From assembly GCA_965202735.1 (NCBI GenBank), contig OZ241844.1, positions 1,116,001-1,180,000 on the forward strand: DNA of 64,000 nt, in the 5' to 3' direction. This DNA is from HK1 sp965202735 (GTDB lineage Bacteria; Pseudomonadota; Gammaproteobacteria; HK1). The translations under genes and the position numbers were made by a program. The stretch's first letter is position 1. The number at the start of each line of letters is the position of its first letter. The notes below the pieces were generated by a model. That model was not told the origin of the DNA. It worked only from the letters and a program-made list of their open reading frames with translations, and did not search any database. Below are positions 25,699-35,462 of the stretch, piece after piece.

Positions 25699-27183
25699 GT
25701 GTCCGGGAACCTCCTCGAAGCGGTCTCGCTGTTCCTGACGTTCCACAACGTCGGCATCCTGTTCCTGGGCGTGCTGATCGGGGCGATCGTGGGGGCGATA
25801 CCCGGCATGACCACGCCCATGGGCGTGGCGCTCGCGCTGCCGTTCACGTTCACCATGCACCCCGTGACCGGCATCCTGCTGCTGCTGGGGATCTACAAGG
25901 GCGGGCTGTACGGCGGCTCGATCACCGCGATCCTGATCAAGGCGCCGGGCACCCCGGCCGCCTCGTGCACGGTGCTGGACGGCTATCCCCTGACCCGCAA
26001 GGGCGAGGCCCGCAAGGCCCTGGACATCGCTCTCTACGCCTCGTGCTTCGCCGACTTCGTCTCCAACCTGTCGCTGATCCTGCTGGCCGGAGTGCTGGCG
26101 GGGTTCGCGCTCGAGTTCGGCCCGCCGGAGTTCTTCACCCTGATCGTGTTCTCGCTCACCATCATCGCCGGGGTCTCGGGCAGGAATCTCGTCAAGGGCC
26201 TGGTGTCGGCGGCGCTCGGGCTGCTGTTCGCCACCATCGGCCTGGACATGGTGTACGGCACCAACCGGTTCATCTTCGACAACTGGAACCTGATGGGCGG
26301 ACTGAGCTTCATCCCGGTCCTGATCGGGCTGTTCGCGCTGCCGGAGATCATCCACTACTTCGCGCGGAAGCCGAGCGACGCGCGCGAGTCCACCACCGTG
26401 TCCGGCTCCGGCGCCGGGATGGCGGACTTCCGGCGCTGCTTCAGGTCGATCCTGCGCGGCAGCCTGATCGGGGTGGTCCTGGGCGCGATACCCGGCATCG
26501 GCGGCGCGCCGTCCGCGTTCCTGTCCTACAGCGAGGCGCGGCGCACGTCGCCGAACCAGCGCAACTTCGGCAAGGGCGAGATCGAAGGCGTGGCCGCCGC
26601 GGAGGCCGGCAACAACGGAGTCGCGGGCGCGACGATGATTCCGCTGCTGGCGCTGGGGGTGCCGGGCGACGTGATCACCGCGGTGATCCTCGGCGCGTTC
26701 ATGATCCACGGCCTGCGGCCGGGACCGGTGATGTTCGTGGACAACCTGCCGATGATCTACGCGCTGTTCATCGGCATCATGCTGAGCAGCGCGTATCTCT
26801 TCGTGATCGGCAAGCTCTCCATCCGGGTCATCAGCCGGGTCTCGGAGGTGCCGAACCGCATCCTCTATCCGGTGGTCCTGGTGTTCTGCCTGTTCGGCTC
26901 GTTCGCCATCAACCACAGCATGTTCGACGCGCTGGTGATGGTGCTGATGGGCTGCGTCGGCTACGCGATGATGCTGCTCCGCTTCCCGGCCCCGCCGTTC
27001 CTCATCGCCTTCATCCTCGGACCGCTGCTCGAGGACAACTTCCGCCAGTCCATGATCCTCTCCGAGGGCGGACTCGGCATCCTCGCGCGGAGCGCCATCT
27101 GCTGGTTCTTCTGGGCGCTGACCGCGCTGTCGCTGGTGTTGCTGGTCAGGAGCCGGAAGCGGAACATTCCGCTGAGCGGGTGA
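25699..27183 (+). CDS. TctA-type large permease subunit
   Basis: A 494-residue integral membrane protein with about eleven segments. The two diagnostic repeats are present: GAIPGMTTPMGVALALPFTF near 33 and GAIPGIGGAPSAFLSYSEA near 260. GIYKGGLYGGSITAIL and AEAGNNGVAGATMIPLLALG are further TctA signatures. It forms the sodium- or proton-driven permease with TctB and works with the TctC binding protein on the other strand. GTG start chosen by spacing to tctB. Confidence 0.92.
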   Translation: MSGNLLEAVSLFLTFHNVGILFLGVLIGAIVGAIPGMTTPMGVALALPFTFTMHPVTGILLLLGIYKGGLYGGSITAILIKAPGTPAASCTVLDGYPLTRKGEARKALDIALYASCFADFVSNLSLILLAGVLAGFALEFGPPEFFTLIVFSLTIIAGVSGRNLVKGLVSAALGLLFATIGLDMVYGTNRFIFDNWNLMGGLSFIPVLIGLFALPEIIHYFARKPSDARESTTVSGSGAGMADFRRCFRSILRGSLIGVVLGAIPGIGGAPSAFLSYSEARRTSPNQRNFGKGEIEGVAAAEAGNNGVAGATMIPLLALGVPGDVITAVILGAFMIHGLRPGPVMFVDNLPMIYALFIGIMLSSAYLFVIGKLSIRVISRVSEVPNRILYPVVLVFCLFGSFAINHSMFDALVMVLMGCVGYAMMLLRFPAPPFLIAFILGPLLEDNFRQSMILSEGGLGILARSAICWFFWALTALSLVLLVRSRKRNIPLSG

Positions 27184-27335
27184 AGGGGTGGTCATCGGTG
27201 CCGGGCCGGTTGCGTATGGGGCTGATTGGCGGATGATTCGCATGACGCCAGTCCGCCCCGCGCCGGTTGCGCCGCAACCGCGGGCGGTGGCAGTGACGCT
27301 GCCGCCGGCCGGCAGGCAGGCAGGAGAAGGACACC

Positions 27336-27470
27336 ATGCATGAAGCGACGACGAAGAGGCCGGCCTGAGGACGAGTCGTGGTGGTGCGGGTATTCGTGAA
27401 GAAGACCCGACGCACGCCGCACCGGGAGATCGAGTTGGCGTTGAGGCGAGCCGGGGAGGTGGGGCAATGA
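27336..27470 (+). pseudogene. Deleted HigB-type (phage Gp49-like) toxin gene
   Basis: A good ribosome binding site (CAGGAGAAGG) precedes ATG with MHEATTKRPA, then a stop, then in the same frame RVFVKKTRRTPHREIELALRRAGEV to the stop at 27470. The second part is the C-terminus of HigB/Gp49-like RNase toxins ('FvKKTqktP..ei..A..R...'). The middle ~70 codons are missing and the frame is closed by TGA, so the toxin is dead. The antitoxin start overlaps its stop (ATGA). Confidence 0.65.
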
Positions 27471-27745
27471 CCGAGGTGGCCGAGCTGCACAAGGCATGGA
27501 ATGAGGATCCCGAGTACCGCGCGGAGTACGAGCGTCTCGAACCGGAGTTCGCTCTGGCGCGCGCGATCATCGAGGCGCGCACGCGGGCGCACCTGACCCA
27601 GGCCGAATTGGCGCAGCGCATGGCGACGAGCCAATCCGCGGTCGCACGGCTGGAGAGCGGTCGCGTGCGCCCATCGACGCGCACGCTGGAGAAAGTGGCG
27701 CGGGCGACCGGGACGCGGCTTCGGATTCGCTTCGACCCGGCCTGA
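27467..27745 (+). CDS. HigA/XRE-type antitoxin
   Basis: A 92-residue DNA-binding protein. Residues ~40-85 are a helix-turn-helix of the XRE type (LTQAELAQRMATSQSAVARL then ESGRVRPSTRTLEKVARATG). It follows the toxin remnant with an ATGA overlap, the normal toxin-first order of higBA-like loci. With its toxin lost it is now an orphan antitoxin that could still neutralise a related toxin or regulate its own promoter. Confidence 0.85.
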   Translation: MTEVAELHKAWNEDPEYRAEYERLEPEFALARAIIEARTRAHLTQAELAQRMATSQSAVARLESGRVRPSTRTLEKVARATGTRLRIRFDPA

Positions 27746-27764
27746 GTCCGTGAATCGGGCGAGG

Positions 27765-28190
27765 TCAGGCTCCTCCATCGCCCTGGAACATCGCGATGAC
27801 CTCTCCGGGCACCGGGACCGGGGTCATGCCGTCGCCATCGGTCGCCCTCGCCACCAGCACGCGCTTCTCGAACCCCTCGACCGCCAGCACCTCGCCCCGC
27901 ATCAGGCGATGCTCGACATCGAAGCTCGACCGGCCGAATCGGGTGATCCGCGTCTCGATCACGACCTCGTCCCCGAATCTCGACGGGACGTGAAACGTGG
28001 CGCGTGCATCGACGATCGGCCACCCCACCACGTCGTAGCGCCGGATGAGCTCCGGCTTCGGGAGGCCCGCCGCCTTGAAGTGGTGCGCGGTCGAGCCGTC
28101 GAACCAGCAGAAGTAGCGGGGGAAGAACACGATGTTGGCCGGGTCGCAGTCGCCCCATTCGACGGTGACGGTCCGGCGGCTGGTGAACAT
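27765..28190 (-). CDS. 4-hydroxybenzoyl-CoA-thioesterase-like hotdog protein
   Basis: A 141-residue single hotdog domain. The active-site segment VEWGDCDPANIVFFPRYFCWF has the acid D16 and matches the 4-hydroxybenzoyl-CoA thioesterase/YbgC group (usually D-x-D-x-x-x-h-V). It should hydrolyse an acyl-CoA or aryl-CoA. The benzoate-CoA-ligase-like gene at 59.3 kb makes an aromatic substrate plausible. The start codon and its leader are duplicated 73 bp upstream. Confidence 0.85.
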   Translation of the reverse strand: MFTSRRTVTVEWGDCDPANIVFFPRYFCWFDGSTAHHFKAAGLPKPELIRRYDVVGWPIVDARATFHVPSRFGDEVVIETRITRFGRSSFDVEHRLMRGEVLAVEGFEKRVLVARATDGDGMTPVPVPGEVIAMFQGDGGA

Positions 28191-28289
28191 TCGCGAGCTC
28201 CCTTCAGGATTCGAAACGGGTATGGACGGCCACAATCGTTGAGTGAGCGCCGCCGGTGAACATTCACGGGCTCCCTTCAGGATTCGAGA
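28183..28289 (-). repeat. Duplicated start-codon leader with a 19-codon upstream frame
   Basis: The 36-bp stretch around the thioesterase start (GAATCCTGAAGGGAGC, then ATGTTCACC) occurs at 28183-28218 and again at 28254-28289. The upstream copy starts a 19-residue frame (28263-28204, MFTGGAHSTIVAVHTRFES) that stops within the second leader. Both copies keep the GAAGGGAG ribosome binding site, so ribosomes would load twice. Confidence 0.75.
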
Positions 28290-28333
28290 CCGGTGGCGGC
28301 ACCGCCACGCCGGCCGGCGCGCCTTCGCCGGCC

Positions 28334-28480
28334 GCCATCGCATCGATGGTCGCAATGGCGCTCGGCATGGCGTTCGCCCGCCATCGCATCGATGGCCGCA
28401 ATGGCGCTCGGCATGGCGTTCGCCCGCCATCGTATCGATGGCCGCAATGGCGCTTCGGCATGGCGTTCGCCCGCCATCGC
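28334..28480. repeat. 46-bp tandem repeat (three copies and a partial)
   Basis: Units starting GCCATCGCATCGATGG begin at 28334, 28380, 28426 and 28473 (periods 46, 46, 47). The unit includes AATGGCGCTCGGCATGGCG. No gene recognised. 28290-28650 otherwise holds only short unassigned sequence. Confidence 0.9.
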
Positions 28481-28651
28481 CGCGACGACCACCGTACACC
28501 GCCGCTCGGCATCCCCGATGGTAACGCCGACGGACAGCGCGGGGCGGACGATCGTCTCCCAGGGCTCGTTTTTGTCCAGCGAGGGCAGTGCAGGCAGGTT
28601 CGGCGGCACACCATGGGCTGCCTGCCGAGTGTTCCAGCGACTTCGAATCAG

Positions 28652-28797
28652 CCGGATCAGCCGGAATTAACCGGAATCAGCCGGAATTAACCGGAATCAG
28701 CCGGAATCAGCCGGAATCAGCCGGAATGGGCCGGAATGAGCCGGAATGAGCCGGAATGAGCCGGAATGAGCCGGAAGCCGGAATCAGCCGGAAGCCG
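28652..28797. repeat. 10-bp tandem repeat CCGGAATCAG (~14 units)
   Basis: The decamer CCGGAATCAG and variants CCGGAATTAA and CCGGAATGAG are repeated head to tail about 14 times, with two shortened units near the end. Ten bases is about one helical turn, so any protein bound to each unit would stack on one face. No spacers, so not CRISPR. Confidence 0.9.
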
Positions 28798-28799
28798 GT

Positions 28800-29198
28800 C
28801 TACCGGGCTTTCCAGCGTGCGCCGCGGCCACGCCCGGTCGATTCGGCCAGTCCCTTCGACTTCAGAATGGCGAGGTCTTCGCGCAGCCGCCGCTCATTCG
28901 TTTGCCATACCGCCAGGGACCGGATCTCCCGGAGGGCGAGAGCGCGGTCGGAGCCCCGCAACAGTCGGAGAACCGTACTCTGCTGGTCGGTCGGGCCAGC
29001 CTCGGTCAGTGCCTCCCGTACCGCCAGGGGCGGAATGACATACTTGCGCCTGAGTGCGCGGACGTGTGCGTCGCTGCGAAAGGAAATTCGGGCGAATGAC
29101 AGGAACGAACGCAATCCTCCGGAACCGGCCGGAGCGGGAGGCCGGATCGCCAGTATGGTCGAGCACCGCAACACATCCCGACCGCGGCGCCGCGACAC
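28800..29198 (-). CDS. Winged-helix-like small protein or gene fragment
   Basis: A 132-codon frame whose last ~55 residues look like a winged helix of the kind found at the C-terminus of Fic or AlbA_2 proteins: LREIRSLAVWQTNERRLREDL, then ILKSKGLAESTGRGRGARW. The first ~65 residues are not recognisable and Arg/Ser-rich, so it may be only the tail of a lost gene. It runs toward the decamer repeat, away from the restriction-modification gene. Confidence 0.45.
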   Translation of the reverse strand: MSRRRGRDVLRCSTILAIRPPAPAGSGGLRSFLSFARISFRSDAHVRALRRKYVIPPLAVREALTEAGPTDQQSTVLRLLRGSDRALALREIRSLAVWQTNERRLREDLAILKSKGLAESTGRGRGARWKAR

Positions 29199-29270
29199 AT
29201 CCCGGCCGCGACGAGCCGCTCCGGCTCGCCCCCGTCCTCGTCGGGAGCTTCGTCACCCGAGGCGGCGGAA

Positions 29271-32200
29271 GTGAGTAACGGCTTCCAGCGGGTCCTGGAC
29301 CACATCCGGTCGGTCGCCGGGACGGAAGCCGAAAAAGGCCGCCTGTTCGAGCGGCTGATGAAGGCGTATTTCGAGACCGACCCGCTCTACCGGTACCGGT
29401 TCTCGCAGGTGCGGCTCTGGTCCGAATGGGCCGCGACCCGGCCCGGGTGCGACGCCACCGACACCGGTATCGACCTCGTCGCCGCCGAAAGCGACGGCGG
29501 CTTCTGCGCCATCCAGTGCAAGTGCTACGCGCCGGGCACGCGGATCGCGAAGGCCGACCTCGATTCGTTCATCGCCGCGTCGGCGCGCGAGCCGTTCACC
29601 GCGCGCATCGTCGTCGACACCGGCGACGAGTGGGGGCCCAACGCGGTCAGGACGCTCAACGGTCTGAAGCCGGCCTGTGCCGTGCTGCGGTTCGGCGACC
29701 TCGCGAGCCGCCCCTTCGACTGGCCCGATCTGGTGCGAGGGAAGCCAGAAGACCTGGCCCGACGCAGCGAGCCGTTCGACCTGCGCCCGCACCAGAGGCA
29801 GGCATTCGACGACGTGCTCGCAGGGTTCGCGGACCACGACCGCGGCAAGCTGGTGATGGCCTGCGGCACGGGCAAGACCTTCACGGCGTTGCGCATCGCC
29901 GAAGAGGTCGCCGCCAAAGGCGGCCGGGTGCTCTATCTCGTGCCTTCGATCGCGCTGTTCTCTCAGTCGATGCGCGAGTGGGCGGAGCAGCGCACGCTCG
30001 CGCATCGCTACATCGGCATCTGCTCCGACACCCGCGCGGGACGCGCCGACGAGGACGCCTCCTTCACGGAGCTGGAGATCCCGGTCACGACCGACCCGGA
30101 CGCCATCGGCGAGGCGCTGCGGTCCGCGTCGCCCGAGGCGATGACCGTGGTGTTCTGCACCTACCACTCGCTCGGTCTCGTCGCACAAGCGCAGGCGCGG
30201 GAAGCGCCGCCCTTCGACCTGATCCTGTGCGACGAGGCGCACCGCACGACCGGCATCGAGCGCCCCGGCGACAGGACCTCGCCGTTCGTGCTCGTGCACG
30301 ACGGTGGGCGCATCCGGGTTGCGCGGCGTCTCTACATGACGGCGACGCCCCGCCTCTACACCGAGGGTGCGAAGACCCGGGCCGCAACCCACGGCGTCGA
30401 AGTGTTCTCGATGGACGACGAGGCGACCTACGGGCCGGAGTTCCACCGCCTGCCGTTCTCCCGCGCCGTCGAGCAGGACCTGCTGTCGGACTACAAGGTC
30501 GTCGTGCTGGCGCTCTCGGAGCACCATGTGGACGGGGCGCTGCAGGCGCACCTGGCGTCGTCCGGGGGCGAGATCAACCTGAGCGACGCGGCCCGCATCA
30601 TCGGCTGCTGGCGCGTCCTGCAGAGCCCGGAGCGCCGGCCGCCGGCAGACGGGACGGAGACGGCTGGCTCGGAGCCACGTTCGGCGGGCTTGCGAAGCCC
30701 GCAGGACCGGCCGCCGGCAGACAAGCCCGTCCGGCCGCTGCGCCGCGCGATCGCGTTCACCGACCGGATCGCGTCGTCGAAACGCCTGGTGCGGCACTGG
30801 GGCGGCCTCGTCGAGCAGGCAGTGGCGCGGCTGCCGCAAGCCGAACGGGGCGCGGCGTTCCGGTGCGAGACAAGACATGTGGACGGCCAGCACCACGCGC
30901 TCGAGCGCAAGGCGCAAATCGAGTGGCTGAAGGGCGAGACCGAGGGCGGCTGCCACATCCTGTCCAACGCCCGGTGCCTGTCGGAGGGGATCGACGTGCC
31001 GGCGCTCGACGCGGTGATCTTCATGACCGAGCGCCGCAGCATCGTCGACATCGTCCAGGCCGTGGGCCGGGCGATGCGCAAGGCCGACGGCAAGACCTGC
31101 GGCTACATCGTGCTGCCCGTCGCCGTGGCGGCGGGACGCGACCCCGCCCGGGTGCTCGAGACCGGCAGGGAGTTCGACGTGGTGTGGAGCGTGCTGCGCG
31201 CGCTGCGCTCGCACGACGACCGGCTCGACGCCGAGATCAACCAGATCGATCTCAACGACCGTCCGACGGACCGGATCATCTTCAGCCGCGACGAGGGCGC
31301 CGGGGAGTCCCTGCCCGGCGCGCCCGAGCTGGCGTTCCCGCCGCTCGACCTGCCGCCCGGCGCGATCTACGCGCGGGTCGTCGAGAAGTGCGGCGACCGC
31401 AGGTACTGGGAGAGCTGGGCGAAGGACGTCGCGGACATCTTCACCCGCCTGGTGACGCGCATCGGCGGCCTGCTCGACGACCCCGCCAACGAGACGCTGA
31501 GCGAATGGTTCGATGCCTTCCACGCCGAGCTCAGGGTCTCGATCAACCAGTCGATCACCCCCGGCGCCGCCATCGACATGATGGCGCAGCACATCCTGAC
31601 CCGCCCGGTGTTCGAGGCGCTGTTCGAGGGCTACGACTTCGCCGGCGGCAATCCGGTGGCGCGTGCGCTGGATGCGCTTCGCAGCGACTTCGGGGAGTTC
31701 GGGCTGGAGAACGAGACCCGCGATCTCGAAGGCTTCTACGAGAGCGTGCGGCTGCGGGCGCGCGGGCTCGACAACCCGGCGGCGCGCCAGCGCGTGCTCA
31801 TGGAGCTCTACGAGAAGTTCTTCGCGACCGCGATGAAGAAGGACGCCGACCGGCTCGGCATCGTCTACACGCCGGTCGAGATCGTGGACTTCATCCTCGC
31901 GAGCGCCGACCACGCGGCGCGCTCGGCGTTCGGGCGGGGCCTGAGCGACGAGGGCGTCCATGTGCTCGACCCCTTCACCGGGACGGGCATCTTCCTGGTC
32001 CGCCTGCTGCAGTCCGGGCTGATCCGCGATGCCGACCTCCGGCGCAAGTACCGCGAGGAGCTGCACGCCAACGAGCTGGTCCTGCTCGCCTACTACATCG
32101 CGGCCGTCCATATCGAGGAGGCGTTCCACGGCCGGGTCGGCGACGGCGGCGCCCACGAGCCGTTCGGGGGCATCGTGCTCACCGACACCTTCAACCTGCA

Positions 32201-33026
32201 CACCGGGCGGTCGGGGTTCCCGAAGGAGTGGCTCCCGGACAACAGCGAACGCGCCGAACGCCAGCAGAAGCTGCCGATCCAGGTGATCGTCGGCAACCCG
32301 CCCTGGTCCACGGGGCAGCGGAGCTCGGCCGACGACAACCCGAACGTGGACTATCCCGAGATCGAGCGGCGGGTGGCCGAGACCTATGCCGCCCGCTCGA
32401 CGGCGACGCTGAAGAGCAGCCTCTACGACACCTACAAGATGGCGATCCGCTGGGCGTCGGACCGCATCGGCGATCGGGGCGTCGTGGCCTTCGTGACCAA
32501 CGGCTCGTGGATCGATGGCAACGTGGATTCCGGGGTGCGCGCCTGTCTGGCGGAAGAGTTCGCCTCGGTCCATGTGCTGAACCTGCGGGGCAATGCCCGG
32601 ACTTCCGGTGGACGGCGCCGCGCAGAGGGTGACAATGCCTTCGGCCAGGGCTCGCGCGCGCCGGTGGCGATCACCATCCTGGTGAAGAACCCGGACGCGG
32701 CGCACGAGGGCTGCCGCATCCGGTACCGCGACATCGGCGACGCTCTCTCCCGCGAGGACAAGCTGGCGATGCTGCGCGAGTGGGGCTCCATCGCCGGCAT
32801 CGCGGACTGGGAGGAAGTCACCCCCAACCGGCACCACGACTGGATCGACCAGCGCGACGAGACGTTCCAGGCGCTCTATCCGCTGGGCTCGAAGGACGCG
32901 AAGGCCGGCAGGACGGACGAGGCGGTGTTCCGGCTGTTCAGCAATGGTTACAAGACCAGTCGGGACGCTTACGTCTACAACTTCTCGCGTTACGCCTGCG
33001 CGGAGAACGCGCAACGCATGGTGGAC
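29271..33026 (+). pseudogene. Type ISP restriction-modification enzyme, 5' part (split by IS)
   Basis: The first ~1252 codons of a single-chain restriction-modification enzyme (LlaGI/LlaBIII class). Order: Mrr-like nuclease with D68 in TDTGIDLVA and the QCK of AIQCKCY (82-84); SF2 helicase with Walker A ACGTGKT (197-203), DEAH (321-324) and QAVGRAMRKADG; a helical coupler; gamma-type N6-adenine methylase with VLDPFTGTG (~898-906) and NPPW (1009-1012). GTG start. The frame continues by chance through most of the IS. In such enzymes the helicase moves along DNA after recognising an unmethylated asymmetric site. The gene is inactive while the IS is present. Confidence 0.9.
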
Positions 33027-34382
33027 CTCAGACATCCCCTCATTATTTTGCCGTCAGATGACCCCGAAGAGTTCCCGATACACACGCTGCTCCACAAGCA
33101 TGTGGGCAAACTCCTCGACCAGTGGACGCAGCCGATGCGCGGGCCAGTTGGGCAGATGGTGATAGAGCATCAGCCCCTGGCGAAACAGCGAGTGCGTGCG
33201 GGTCTTGACCGTGTTCGCCTTCAACCACCGGTCGTAGCCCAACCGCTCCCCCGCCGCACCGAGCAACGTCAACAACGCCATCGACAACGCGCTGAGCAGC
33301 AACAGGCGGTCGCGCCGCGCCGTGTGACGCACCCGCATCGCCCCCATCCCCATCCCGAAACGCCAGTCCTTGAGGTCGCGAAAGCTCGTCTCGATACCCC
33401 AGCGCTTGGCGTAATAGCGAATCAGCGTGCGGGTGGCCACCTTCTCCTCGCTCGCCACCACGCACCACGGCTCGGCCATCGCCGGCGCGTGCACGCACAC
33501 CGCCTTGCCCACCGTCAGGGCATGGGCATCGGTCACCGTCGCACCGCGCAGCGTGCACGAGCGCCCCTGCACGCCCACCCACTGCGACGCCCGGCGCCGC
33601 TCGCCCTTCGCGCTCGTCACCCAGAGGTTGCCCCGGATGCGAAGCACGTACTCGAAGCCGAGCTCCTGGCTCAGGCACTGCATCATCGGCGCGTTGCCGA
33701 ATCCCCGGTCCGCCACCACCGTGACCTTCACCGCCTCGGGCATCGCACCGCGCAGCGCACGCAGCAGCGCATCCTCATGCCCCCTCTGATGGCCTTTCAG
33801 CGTCGACGCCTGCACCGTGCGCCACATCAGCGGGGTCGCCCGACCGTGCCCGGTCAGCATCGACAGCACAATCGTCTCGTGCCCGTCGCGCGCGAAGCTC
33901 GTCCAGTCGAGCGCCACCACCACCTCGCAGCGCGCGCCCACGATGTACTTCACCCAGGAGTCGAAGAACGTCTCCATCTCGATGCCGTTGTTGCTCAGCA
34001 GCCGGTCGACCTGCTTCACCCCGTGCTTGCCGAGCGTGCCCATCGCCTGCGCCAGTCCCTGGCCGATGGCATGCACCGCCAGCGAGGCGCTGGTCAACAC
34101 CCCCAGCGTCGCATTGGCCAGCGACAGGACCCGCTTCGCGTGCAGGTCGCCTTCGTACATTGCGGTGATGAATTCGCGGATGTCGTCTCGTCGCAGCATG
34201 ATGGGTCGGGACATCGGATGGCTCCACGGTGGCTCGCAGGCGCGAGCGTGACCCCGGAGCTTCGCGTTGGCAACACGAGCCGTGTGCTCAAGGAGGCATG
34301 AAATGGTCGGGTCTTGCAGCCTGTACATTAATTCAGTCAGTTACAGACGAATTCTCAGCTAAATTATGAGGGGATCTCTAAG
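33027..34382 (-). mobile_element. IS4-family insertion sequence, 1356 bp
   Basis: Ends are inverted repeats: CTCAGACATCCCCTCATTAT on the left and, read inward from the right, CTTAGAGATCCCCTCATAAT. It is flanked by the exact 9-bp direct repeat ATGGTGGAC (33018-33026 and 34383-34391). It encodes one transposase on the minus strand. Removing the element and one repeat rejoins the restriction-modification gene in frame (net 1365 bp, 455 codons). Confidence 0.93.
33054..34214 (-). CDS. IS4-family transposase
   Basis: A 386-residue DDE transposase. Catalytic acids lie in VVALDWTSFARDG (first D), VTVVADRGFGNA (second D) and YYAKRWGIETSFRDLKDW (E within a Y-x2-R-x3-E-x6-K signature), the mark of the IS4 family. 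The N-terminus carries a DNA-binding helical region. The frame is intact, so the element may still be active. The start MSRPIMLRRDD gives usual length. Confidence 0.93.
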   Translation of the reverse strand: MSRPIMLRRDDIREFITAMYEGDLHAKRVLSLANATLGVLTSASLAVHAIGQGLAQAMGTLGKHGVKQVDRLLSNNGIEMETFFDSWVKYIVGARCEVVVALDWTSFARDGHETIVLSMLTGHGRATPLMWRTVQASTLKGHQRGHEDALLRALRGAMPEAVKVTVVADRGFGNAPMMQCLSQELGFEYVLRIRGNLWVTSAKGERRRASQWVGVQGRSCTLRGATVTDAHALTVGKAVCVHAPAMAEPWCVVASEEKVATRTLIRYYAKRWGIETSFRDLKDWRFGMGMGAMRVRHTARRDRLLLLSALSMALLTLLGAAGERLGYDRWLKANTVKTRTHSLFRQGLMLYHHLPNWPAHRLRPLVEEFAHMLVEQRVYRELFGVI

Positions 34383-35462
34383 ATGGTGGACAGCTATCGC
34401 GGCGCTCTCGCCGTGCGGGAGGAGCATCCCGAGTACACCGTCGATGACGCAGCGAGCCGCTATTCCTCGAACGTTCGTTGGGACCAGACTCTGAAGGACA
34501 ACCTGCGGCGCGGCAAGGATGTTGTCTACTCAGGAGACAATATCTGGACAACTCAATACCGGCCATTCGTCAAGCAGCACTGCTACGTCGACTACACGTT
34601 GGTCAACAGAAAGTTCCAGCAGGACAGCATTTTCCCTTCCGCCGACACCGAGAACTACGCGATCTGCGTGCCGGGGATCGGCTCGACGAGGCCGTTCTCC
34701 GCGCTCGTCGTCGACAGGATGCCGGACCTTCATCTGGTCGCATTCGGTCAATGCTTCCCGCGATACCGCCATGAGCGCCGGAGCGACCAGCCGAGCCTTC
34801 CCGGCATGGGACCGGAGCCGGAGCGCATCGACAACATCTCCGATGCGGCGCTACGCAAATTCCGGGTCCACTACGGCGACAGCGCGATCACGAAGGACGC
34901 AATCTTCGACTGCATCTACGCCATCCTGCATTCGCCGGCGTATCGGGAGCGCTTTGCCAACAACCTCGCGAAGGAATTGCCGCGCCTCCCGCTCGCGGAC
35001 GATTTCCACGCCTTCGCACAAGCCGGGCGCCGCCTGGCGGCGCTGCATCTCGGCTACGAAACCTGTCCCGAGTATCCGCTCGATGTCGAGCTCCTGGCGC
35101 CGGGCGAGCCGAAGCCGGAGCACTTTCGCATCGGCGCGAAGGCGATGCGGTTCGCGGACGAGGCGAGGACCATCCTCCGCGTCAACGACCAGGTCCGCCT
35201 GACGGGGGTCCCGCCGCAGGCCCACCAGTACCAGGTCAACGGCCGAACGCCCCTCGAATGGCTCATCGACCGCTACCGGATCGTGCGGGACAGGGACAGC
35301 GGCATCGTCAACGACCCCAACGGCTGGTTCGACGACCCGCGCGACCTGATCGCGACGCTGCGCCGCATCGTGCATGTGAGCGTGGAGACCGTCGCCATCG
35401 TCGCGAGCCTTCCCTCTCCTTTCGCGAAGCCGAAGGAACCGCCGGGCGGAGCACCCCGGTGA
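34383..35462 (+). pseudogene. Type ISP restriction-modification enzyme, 3' part (target-recognition domain)
   Basis: The remaining 359 codons, from the duplicated ATGGTGGAC to the stop. It holds the end of the methylase and the target-recognition domain; RPFVKQHCYVDYTLVNRKF and PFSALVVDRMPDLHLV are typical for this region, and ITKDAIFDCIYAILHSPAYRE is the conserved C-terminal helical block. The rejoined protein would be 1608 residues, normal for type ISP enzymes. The duplicated ATG could allow translation of this piece alone. Its stop overlaps the next start as GTGA. Confidence 0.88.

Noticed and set aside
29253..33035. A 1260-codon open frame antisense to the type ISP gene
   Set aside because: Its translation has no recognisable domain and mirrors the codons of the real gene; high GC makes such antisense frames common.
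33027..34301. Type ISP frame continuing through the IS
   Set aside because: The continued part is only the antisense of the transposase gene; the natural continuation is at 34383.
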